Shown here piece by piece: positions 26,801 through 38,800 of a stretch of 64,000 nt of DNA (positions within the stretch are counted from its first letter, which is position 1; every line of letters starts with the position of its first letter). The translations under genes were made by a program, and so were the position numbers. The notes beneath the pieces are model-generated. The model was not told the DNA's origin, searched no databases, and worked only from the letters and a program-made list of their open reading frames with translations. Origin of the DNA: Siphonodentalium dalli (lineage: Eukaryota; Mollusca; Scaphopoda; Gadilida; Siphonodentaliidae). The stretch is taken from positions 48,675,797 through 48,739,796 of the forward strand of contig CP136061.1 in NCBI GenBank assembly GCA_032622095.1, in the 5' to 3' direction.

Positions 26801-29800
26801 AATAAATCATCGGGTTTCAATTGTTCCTGTTAACGTTTGCCAAGGGTGCTATGGGATATTTTGGGCTGGTTTTGTCACGATACACTTTTCGATTTAAATA
26901 CATTTACAAAAGTGACTTTTTCGCTAAATGTATATAAATATAAGGATTAACTGTCATGTGGACTGTTTTTATGGAGATGTAACCGTGAGGTAAGTGGTCA
27001 TAACTTGTATGTAAAACCCTCCTTATTTTAAAAAATGATATGCCACGAATAAGTCTTACTGCGCTACTAAACGTCCGTATAATTTGCTATAATAGTTGCA
27101 AGACAAGTGACTTAATTCTTAGTATGAATATCCATAACACAATGAATTGAGTGGTCCACAGTATATATCGTTGTGGGCCGTGCATGCATGTGGCTTTGAT
27201 ATGATGCAATGCTCGGATATCGGTGTTACAGGTGTTGTATAAGTTTGTCCCTTGATGCAGATGACGCAGGAACTGCATGTTTATGTTTTGCTGTCTTTCT
27301 ACTGGAAATGTACAGGAAGTAATTTTGAAGGGATCACTCCACTCTTACATAAAAAGTGTTGAAGGGTACACATGTTTGGAAAATGTGCTGAAGGGTACAA
27401 AGGTTTTGAAATCATGTTGAAATCATAGTTTTTAGCGTCTGTCCCGATTTCTGCTAGAATGTATTGTTTATGTTCCAATACAAAAATAGAACGAATTGAA
27501 AATAAAATCCTAATGGGCGCCAGACTTTCAGTAACACGATTGACGTAATTTTGTCACCGCCGATCAATCTCTACCAGAGAGCACCAGCCATACTTCTTTC
27601 TTATCGATATTGAGGGGAGATAAATCCTGCACGAAGATTAAGCACCGATAGCAAAACATGCGTACAATTGAGTACATTTTCAAAAACTGTGTATCCTTCA
27701 GTGAGTGTTAGGTGAGTGTGATCCCTTCAGTGGAAGTAACATGAACCTGTTGTCAATGTTGTCGGGTATATATTACCTGGCACGCATGTCGGCTGTCTCC
27801 CTGACCACTTCCCGTTCGGACGGCATGTCCGTTGTCGAGATCCAACTAGTTCGTAAAAATTAGACTCGCAGGTGAATTGTATTTTAGTTGTAACTCTGTA
27901 CTTCCCTTCTGGTAAAGTCAACCCACCGTCACCTCCACCATCTGTCGCCCGCTTACTCCGAGCAAGCGCAAAGTGAGGTAGGCGCCATCTGAAGTAAGTA
28001 GACGTATAAAAGACATTAGATACATGAACTGCACTTAGGCTTTCGTTGTTATGTGAAAATCCAAATGTTGTTGTTATTGCTGTTGTTGTTGCTGTTGATG
28101 ATGTTGACGACGACGATGATGGTGATAATCATGATGATATTGATGATCATGGTGGTGGTGGTGAGATGATGATGGTGATGGTGATGGTGAGACGACGACG
28201 ATGATGATGACGATGATGATTATGAGGATGATGATGATGATAATGATCATGATCATGATTATTGTGATGTATTGTTTTATTCTGACATTGTCAATGTCTT
28301 TCTGATATCAACATTTAGGGCAATGCGAACACATCAGTTTAGTATTATTCTCAAACCAATGTTGACCAAGAATGTTGCGGAGAATGTGAGTCAAACTTAC
28401 CCTCTACGGGGATGTTGATTCAAACCTACCCTCTACAGCAATGGTGAGTAACTTACCCTCTACAGCAATGGTGAGTAACTTACCATCTACGGGAATGGTG
28501 AGTAACTTACCCTCTACGGGAATGGTGAGTAACTTACCCTCTACGGGAATGGTGCATAACTGCTTCAATGATGTTTATCCTTGCATTATTTGGCACCGGT
28601 GGCTTGTCGCATGTCAAAACTAAAAGAAAACCATGGTGGACATAAGCAACTTGAAAATTTTCAACGAATGTCGCGTGCGTTGCGTGGGAAAAGCCTCTAA
28701 GAAATATTATATGCAATTTAATTTATAATACCATTTTATTATTATTGGATATCTTGATTAAATCTCCTCAATACACATTGTATATTATTATTATTCAACA
28801 TGGTTTGATCGAACGGTTCGTTCACATAGGGCGTACATTGTAATATATAAAACGCCTCTATATTCTAGCTAAAGGTGAACACCTGATTGGGACAACAAAT
28901 CCATGCATGTGTTACATAGACCAACCAATGACCGAAACAAAACATCGCAGTCAATCTATTCAAGAGGACTATAGTGCCAATCGGCTCGCCAAAATCCACG
29001 AGAAAATAGCGACCCTGGTAGCTAGAGCTTGTTTGGGAATATGTATGTAGAGAGCACGAATTACGTGACTTTTCCAAAAATATAATTAGGTTTGGTTAGC
29101 ATGGTTACGTTTACCTTTAACACATCTGGGTAGTTTACCACTCCAAGTTCCATTTTCTTGGCAAAATCTGTCTCTTTGCCCAGAAACAATATATCCGTCA
29201 TCACATGTATACCGAACACTGTAAAAACGATATTACTATATATTTATTTACATCTATATTTATTCTGTGATTTGCAATAAATACTATTCGGTGATTGGTA
29301 AACTGACAATTGGGGCTGTGGCCTTGATGAATGTAGTTTGAGTGTGTTTTATTAAAGGATATGTCGTTGTATCACATTTGGTGTGTTTGACGCCCACAGC
29401 GCTATACCCCTCAATAAAACACATTCACACGGCGCTCTACTATGAATGTTCCACAGACCCTCCATTTTTCTAAAACAGCAAGCGTTTACATGTAAACAAA
29501 AAAAGTCTTTAAAATCATGTTCACTGGCGACTAATGTTTTTCTACAAAAACTCACAAATGAATGCTGCATCTCCGCTCATGGGTATACAGTCTCAGATTC
29601 CGATTTCAAATTATGATGGATTCACCATGGATAAACTTACCGAACTCCCACAGAATACGTTGGGATGAACTCAAGGTTGATAATGGCACCGTTTTCTGGA
29701 ATAGGCGGTCTGGGGCAAACGCTTCTAAAATTGACTTGCTCGCACCTGTAAGTAGCAACAATGTAATGAGGATGGACCGGAACGATTGTCAATATACCTC

Positions 29801-32800
29801 AACCTATAACAAGTAAGAGCAAATGCTATTTGTATATATCGGACTTATACTTGGCAATCTGATTCTGAAATGATAACTGAAGTCTTAAAAATATGGTGTT
29901 TCGAAGCAGAAGGAGCACATTTGCATAAACTGTTCTGCTTATTAACCCTTTACCCAACAAACCGGCCAAAAACGGCCAAATAAAGCTTCAACAGCCTAAA
30001 ATATCTTCTGTCTGTCTCAATAGAACCATACAAATATGGATATCATTGGAACCGGCTCCTTGACCACATTGTGATAGTTACAGTTAGCCCTGTGCCAATG
30101 CATTCTCTTATATATGCGAGTCGACCATAGGTCGCCTCGCATATATAAGAGAATGCATTGGCCTAAACAAAATCTTTTTTTAACACTTTTTACCATTTTT
30201 TCTTACATTCTTTAACAATTTTATAATTTTTAATGTGTTAAGCCAATGCATTCTCTTATATATGCGAGGCGACCTATGGTCGACTCGCATATATAAGAGA
30301 ATGCATTGGCACAGGGCCGTTCTGTTGGGTAAAGGGTTAAATTGTCCAGACAACGCTGGACAACGTGGATGGAATCACTGATCATGATAACTGCTGTAGA
30401 TTCTTTCTCGGCTCCATCAGAGGATACAACCCATTTCCTAAATACAAACATCAAGCTTACTCTCGGCTCCATCAGAGGATACACCCATTTCCGAAATACA
30501 AACATCAAGCTTACTCTCGGCTTTTTGGGATATTGATAAGTGTTTGTGTCATACCTTACTAGCTAGTCGTCACAAATGAAGACACCACACACCACAATGA
30601 AGGAGACCATTGTGAGGATCTTTGCAAATTTCGGGTATTTTCGAGTTGGAATGATTACAAGTTCGTGTGGTAAAGTCTCATACTCCACGACTCATTGTAT
30701 AACCTACCATGGTTCTTTCCCGCTCCACTTCCCGGATGACAAGCACGTTCTCACATCCGGGCCTTCAATGTGAAAGTTATCTCTACAGAAATACTGAATC
30801 TCGGCGTTAACAATGAACTCTGTGTCGTTGGTTTTATAGCCGCCATTTGGTAAATCACGTGGCTCCTGGCAGATGGTTACCTTCTCTGTGGATGAAAACA
30901 GAACATTCGGTATTGGTAGATTAAAAACGTCCCGCTAGTTCATAGACGTTTTACTTTGGCCTTAGATTATTGTTTTAGATGATACAATATGATTGGGACC
31001 AAATGTTTAGTATTGACCCCTCTCCGGTGTCATGATATAACACAAATAACGAACAAAACACGAACACAAGATGGCAGAATAAACACATGAGTTTAAGCAG
31101 AAATGATTTATGTATGTGCAACTTGTTGTGATGCCCATACATCATGGTCGAGTTGTTCATTTTAACGTGAGCCGACGCTTTTAACGTCATTTGGATGTGG
31201 TGATAATAGCTAACAAGGAATTAAATTAGTTAAAATTCAAGTTTGGAAAATATTTTCTCAGCAAATTTTAGCCCGTGTACGTGGAGTAGTTCTTAGAACT
31301 AATGCAAAACTGAACGCAGAAAACACTGTCAGCGAATTCCCGAACACTGTCGACCATGCAGGCCATGTGCTTAATTTTTGCCAAAGTTTCGCACGGATAA
31401 ATATTCACAAACACAAACCATTCACTTAAAGTCTACTTCTAGGGTTGTGTATGCTATAGAGCAAGTATGCAAATTAAATTGAGGAATTAAATTATTATTT
31501 GGAAGTTGAGCATTTTTTTTTGGTCACCACATCCAATATACCTTTCAATAGCAACTACATCATGATATGCAATCCTGGTTGCCTATATATCATGAAACAA
31601 AAGCGAGAGGAGGCAGTGGTAACATAATTTACTAAATGAACGTCTTACCACCAGATTATTATGACCAGCCATATTTATCTGCAATTTATATATGTATGCA
31701 TAAGCGATGACTTTTTTGTATGGTATAGCTAAGGCAAAGAATTTGTGGCTGGCAGTAGGTTTATCATCATAAAACACATACCACATTGTGGGTGTCCTCT
31801 CCACCTTCCGTCAGTACACATGGTTGACAGGGGACCATTCATTCTGTATCCGTCGTCACACACGTATGAAACACTGTCACCCTCAAAGTGGCTCAACCCA
31901 TGTTTTCTTGAGTGTGGAACTGCGGGCGGCAAACCACATGTTCTTTCTGGAAATTGTAAACATGAATTATTCGTGCATCGAAATGTTGAAAACAAGTTCT
32001 TTTTCTGTTTTTGTTGAAATGACTCCATTGTTTGACAAGAGAAGAGAGCATGTTGCGGCGTGGAAAAAAATAATCGCGCCTGGGTACTGGAAGAATAATA
32101 CTCGATTCGATTGTTCTTCGCGGCTAGTGTTTTCGGTAGGAACCACATTGACATATTGTGTGTGCTTCTGAGTTTAGTACAATGATTTAAAAAAAACGGT
32201 GAGACAAATTTATAAAGAATATGTTTGCCACTTATGTGATCAACAGTTATGACTTTTCTCCATATACATCCATAACCTCTTGAAATTTTGCTAGCACAAT
32301 CTGGAAGTTTCGACCTTCTGCGAAGTTTTCTCTAAGAAAGATTTGATAATGGCATTGTTGTGTACAGTTTGTGGGTGACATCCGTTTATCCTTTCAATGT
32401 TATAAACTTACCACATACTGGAATCCTCGAGTTCCATTGTCCTGTTGGTAAACATACCAGGTTAGCGTGGCCCAGGACGGCGTATCCTGGATCACAATCG
32501 ATTCTGGCTTCTCTGATCAACTCGACCGCTGAAAGATAATGTGTTCTATGTCTGTTACTAAAATGAGGGATGTTGGTGGTAACGATTATTATGATGGTCA
32601 TGTTTGGTTGTGTTAATGGTGGTGGGGGTGGCGTATTTGAATGAGATTCGCCAGACGCCATTGTCAACAAAAATGTTGTTGTATATTGTGTAAATAAATA
32701 TAAATATTATCTGTTGATGTTTTGTATATAATATCAATATCCATCATACAAAGTTAAATTGAGCACCATGGTACTTACCTCGAAGTGACACTGGTGACTG

Positions 32801-35800
32801 AATTTTCGTTGGATTAATGTGAACTCGTAGGTGATTATTGGGTGCTGGTACTGAGCAACTGTATTCTGTTAATATCAATATCCATCATACAAAGTTAAAT
32901 TGAGCACCATGGTACTTACCTCGAAGTGACACTGGTGACTGAATTTTCGTTGGATTAATGTGAACTCGTAGGTGATTATTGGGTGCTGGTACTGAGCAAC
33001 TGTATTCTGTTAATATCAATATCCATCATACAAAGTTAAATTGAGCACCATGGTACTTACCTCGAAGTGACACTGGTGACTGAATTTTCGTTGGATTAAT
33101 GTGAACTCGTAGGTGATTATTGGGTGCTGGTACTGAGCAACTGTATTCTGTTAATATCAATATCCATCATACAAAGTTAAATTGAGCACCATGGTACTTA
33201 CCTCGAAGTGACACTGGTGACTGAATTTTCGTTGGATTAATGTGAACTCGTAGGTGATTATTTGGTGCTGGTACTGAGCAACTGTATTCTGAAAACAAAT
33301 GTTATACCGAGGTTATAATAAATCGATTTGACCAAAAACAAGAAAAATGCTCATTATAACGAACTTTGGAGGACTCATTGTGCGAATATGCAGCGGCGAC
33401 ATGGCTAGCTATGGAATATTAATTATGACAACCAATGGTCACTAAACTCCACCATATATAATTGTCACACCTGTTATAAAATTGTTAAAGAATGTAAGAA
33501 AAAATGGTAAAAAGTGTTAAAAAAAGGATTTTTTTAGGCCAATGCATTCTCTTATATATGCGAGGCGACCTATGGTCGACTCGCATATATAAGAGAATGC
33601 ATTGGCACAGGGCTAACTGTTCGTGTGGATGATTATCGATCTTTTCAGGAGGGAGAGGGTTCCTGGGCTCGATCCCATTATGTTCTGGACATCCCCTGAA
33701 AAATCATTTCCATGGTCACAGTCATTTTCCGTATGTTTTAGATTTTTCACAAAGAAGTGAAACAAACGCTCTGTATTTATAAGAAATTACTTGAAGATCG
33801 ATTGGGGTCATATGTTTTGACCGACAGAGTAATTAAACGATTAGGGATTCAAACACTTTATTTAATCACCCTGCCAGTTAAAAATCTAATGACCCCAATC
33901 GATCACCAAGTCATTTCTTAAATGAATGGGGTATATTTCCCATTCTGATAACAGAGAGAATTAGCTAGCACTCAGTATAATTGTGCTAAAACAGTCTCCT
34001 CAATAATGAGAAGTTTGTCCAAAACATTCAACATATAGGTCGATATATATATCGATATACGGTGATCGCTACTCGGAAATTCATAGCACTAATTCAAAGT
34101 GTCCACACATAACTGAGAGAAACGCTCTTTATTTTTACCATATCAGGAATAGACTACAGGAACGCTCTTTATTTTTACCATATCAGGAATAGACTAACAC
34201 GGAACGCTCTTTATTTTTTCCAGTCTGAAATAAAAACTGAACCTGATTTATGTACTTTATGACTTGAATAAGTCTTTATGTGACATATACAGTCCATCCA
34301 TGTGTAAATGTTTTAAAGTCACTGTTTTTACTTATTGCAGTACCTAAAACTGAATAATTAGCACTCAGGCACTTTCTCCACTGGAATAATTAATGTAGCA
34401 ATCAATTAAAATTGTCGACAATTCCAATCACATGGAATATGCCATTTCAGAGTGCAGAACATCTGAACTACGCACAATTGTAAATAAGAATTATTAGGCG
34501 ATAAAGATAAGGCAATGATTCCGCCATCAATATCCATTGCATGTACATCGTTTATCAATGACGATGTTTTCTGCAAATTTTTGGATATTAAAATAACTAA
34601 TTTGGGCATGATGTCACCCGCGCGTTCTGCATGACACCACCGCGGAATGTTTCACATCGCGAGTATAATCTCAGGGTCCAAACATGTAACTTTCATATAA
34701 AACTATATAGTGACATAAAGAGAGTTGCGGATTGCCATTTATATTGTAAGCACGAATAACGTTATATGTTCTGTCGGTATATCATCGCTGAGAATCCATC
34801 GGTTAAAATAATATCAGTTAAAATATTCAAAAGTGTTGGCCGATAGCTATTAATTCCAACTCGACAAGATAATATTGCATATTTACTGAGACAATTTTTC
34901 TCTCATTGATGCAAATAAAAACATAATAATCAGGGGCGGGGTATTAACCACAATCGTTCGTTCACTTTCGCTTTACGACATTGCAAGCATAACGCTCTTT
35001 ATCATTTGTGATCCATTGACATTTCGAGTGCCATACAAAAACTTGTTAAACCCACATTTTAAAATCGATAGCTCACCATCGATATACCTCTCATAAATTA
35101 TATTACGGGTTCGGTACATACTAATCATGTGCAAATAATAAATAAACCATGTGCCGAAACGTCTTCAATGAAGTGCCGAAACGTCCAAGTGCTTGGGCCG
35201 AAACGTCCAAGTGCCGAAAACCCAGGTGCCGAAACGTCCCGAAAACCAGGTGCCGAAACGTGGTTTCATAGTGTAACATTTGGTGGCATATCGTTGAGAC
35301 CCCATACAGGTTCCGTCGCAAGCTGCAAGACGGAGTACAATCACTGGTCTGACCGATGCCATCGTGTATATTTTCGTAATTAAATCTAACATTTTTTATT
35401 TAAGTGCTTTGTCCGTTACAATTCATTCTGGCTTGATCTAGCCATTTCTCAAATGAATATGAATAGTTAGATTTCCCAGAATATTGCAGAAAGAATTGAA
35501 ACCGACAAAAGTGACGTGAAACACTCTGGGATGGTGATAAAATAGAAATGGAGAATAATCTTGCTCAAATAATATTAATCCAAACTGACAACACATACCG
35601 TCATTCATATATATTAATTAACCCTTTACCCACAAAACCGGCCAAAACCGTCCAAATAAAGCTTCAACAGCCTAAAATATCTTCGGTCTGTCTCAATAGA
35701 ACCATACAAACATGGATATCATTGGAACCGGCTCCTTGACCACATTGTGATAGTTACAGTTAGCCCTGTGCCAATGCATTCTCTTATATATGCGAGTCGA

Positions 35801-38800
35801 CCATAGGTCGCCTCGCATATATAAGAGAATGCATTGGCCTAAAAAATCTTTTTTTACCATTTTTTCTTACATTCTTTAACAATTTTATAATTTTTAATGT
35901 GTTAAGCCAATGCATTCTCTTATATATGCGAGGCGACCTATGGTCGACTCGCATATATAAGAGAATGCATTGGCACAGGGCCATTCTGTTGGGTAAAGGG
36001 TTAAATGCAATGACTCTCGATGGCGAAATAGCTTTAGTTAGTTTATCGCCGATTGTTGCGTCCCAAATCGAGAAGTGAATATTTTATAATTGAGCCTATA
36101 CAGTTCAGACGATGTTTTCTATGGAGTGATATGGTCGATTTCTGTCAGATTTTCGGCGATGTTAGTAGAATACTACATTCCCCAGGTTGGCATATTGCGC
36201 ATGGGTACTAACTTATCAGTTTCACACACCGAACAAGTCCCCGGCGTAGCAGGGGACTGAGCTCTGCCTTGCAGTTTGTGTCCGTCGATGTCATTTGGTA
36301 CTCACCGCACGTTGGTAGGATGCTGGACCAATGTCTATTTCGGAAACAAGTTCTCACTGACGAACCAACGAGAACAAAGTTAGCTTTACATCGGTATCTG
36401 ACATTACTTCCTTCAGAGAAGTCGTCGCCCTCCAGTATTCCATTCAGGGGCACACCCGGATGTGGACACTCATTACCTGGAGTGCGAAATAACATTTTCA
36501 ACATGCATGCATAACACATTTAAAAACAAAACAATGTCTTTTAAAGTCTTTGCAGGTTCGCACACAGTCACATTTGGTACGCGGGATAAAGGCTATTTTC
36601 AAGTGACATACATTTGTTGCATGGTTTCGAGGATTTATAACCCGAGGAAGTTAACATTCACCGAGGCCACAGGCCGAGGTGAATATTAACTTCCAAGGGT
36701 TGATAAATCCTCATGTCAACCTCGAAACCATGCAACAAGTGTTTTATTATATGAACTAGCGGCATTCTTTACCTGGTAGCCAATTAGAGTACTACTGTAG
36801 GAGTTGAACAGACAAATATGTTCAACAAACAGCAGATTTACTGAAACTCTCTTCCGAAAATCAACGACACTTGAGTTATGTATAAGCAATTTTTATTGGC
36901 TGGTTGCAAAGCTATGCGTAACGTATTTGGACAGCCACCTCTTATGCGTGACGTAACACATATTTTGTTATTAACCCCGCGCCAATCAATTACTATAGGG
37001 TTCGCGGGAGAAAATTAATGACCATATAATAAATGTTATGGATACCAGTGTGATACTACTTCGGTAAACGTTTGAAAACTAAGATATTTGTATAAAATTA
37101 CAAAGCGTGTTCTTAACTGGTGCAATATTCACCCTATCTCTATAACTGCTATTCGGAATCCAGGAAGTAGGGGATGACACAACACGAAACGTGTCAATCT
37201 AGCATTGTTATGTGGAAAGCAGATGCAGTTGTTTTCGGCCATTTCAATTCCAATTTTCCAATATCATGTTCTCTTTTGGTTCATGCGTCAAACGAAACAT
37301 ACATATTTCCGGAGAGTGCCTATAATAGCCAAGGTTGGCGTTTTTTGAGGGAGGTGGCTGTTTTTAAATTTTTAAAATCCTGGTTTGTCTCAGTCACCTC
37401 TCTTAAAATTCCTCGTATAGGCACCATATAACAGATATAGTCAACATAAGAGTTATAGAGAAAACATTAGAAAATAGACTCTACGTTCTTTACGCCTTAC
37501 CTATTTTGGTTTGACAGAGGTTTCCAGATCTCCCCCGTGGACATTCACATCTACCACTGTATTGTTCGCACGGTGCATTATTCTCACACCCGCATTCTAC
37601 AAAACAAATATATTTCATGTAAGTAGAATTCTAAAGACTCAATTTTAACCCTTCTACGTGTTTACTAAATGGATTCTCCCATATGTTATAAAATTATATA
37701 TTGGAATGGCCTATTATTAATCTGGAGGGGTGTCCAGGAACAAATATCAGAAGACAGACAGACAGACAAACATATAATGCAAATACAGAAGGATTACTAG
37801 ATATGGTCGTTTGTTGAACTTAATATCTGAAAAATGCCTAAGAGACTGTATGGAACTACTCGTCAATGAGCAGTTAGTATAGCAAGGGTTAGTGTGTACT
37901 GAGTAAGGTACGTGACTCCCAGTTACAGCGACAACTTATATTTTTGTTTAAACAAGCATTAAACCACTATATTGGATATGTTGTACTTAACCCTTTCAGT
38001 GCCAAGTCAGATTTTTGTATCAACCCATATACCCTGTGCCAATGCATTATCTTATATATGCGAGCCGACCATAGGTCGCCTCGCATATATAAGAGAATGC
38101 ATTGGCCTAACAAATTTTCATCATTTGTTATTATTTATTTTACAGATTTTTTTTATCGGCCCTGGCACTCTACAGATTGTAAATTAGGGCCGATGAGATC
38201 GGCCCCTGGCACTGAAAGAGTTAATTAAAGATGATCTATCTCTTCCCAGCAAGTTTTATACATATTCCATGGTATAAAATAATAGATTTGAATCGAGGAC
38301 ACTGTCCAGAAAGGCTTCTATCAATTAATATCAATTTTTTATATAATTTTTACGACATGCATGTAACATTTTAGGGGCTATTTTTAAAACAACACTCTAT
38401 CTTGTTAGCACCCAAAATCAAGGAAAAACGAAAGGTTACCTCAGAGATATATACCGCAAATTACGATCGAAATACACCACTTGATTGTGCCTTTATAGAC
38501 AAATGTTACCAAAGTCCTTATTCTACGAAATTACCTATAAATTCCGTTCATTCTCAGAAACTATTGAACAAAATGTTGCCTTGTGTTAACATACACTCTG
38601 ATTCATAATGTTAATCGTTTAGAAATAGAAACTACGACAAGTAATCCGACCCACTATTTATATATGGGTTAACTTAGTTAACTTAGCCTGTCAGTATATG
38701 TATACCACACTAGCATTTATACCATTTAGATGCCGGCTATCATATGATTGGTCATAGTATATGGAATTTGTTGACCCCTCTAGCAGTACACTGCATACAG

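Larger units (their letters stand above)
32729..33291 (-). repeat. Four tandem 141-bp units, each an exon plus a mini-intron
   Basis: The anchor GGTACTTACCTCG recurs at 32770, 32911, 33052 and 33193, an exact 141-bp period. Each unit holds an 87-bp exon and 54 bp of intron. Three units look identical and the fourth has one substitution. The pattern indicates very recent tandem duplication, or an assembly error. Confidence 0.97.

Noticed and set aside
28074-28256. Open frame rich in Ile, His and Gln
   Set aside because: It is the translation of a trinucleotide microsatellite in an intron; no other sign of coding.
28441-28623. Plus-strand repeat peptide MVSNLPSTG
   Set aside because: A 27-bp repeat read on the strand opposite the protease gene; the minus strand explains it as duplicated splice donors.
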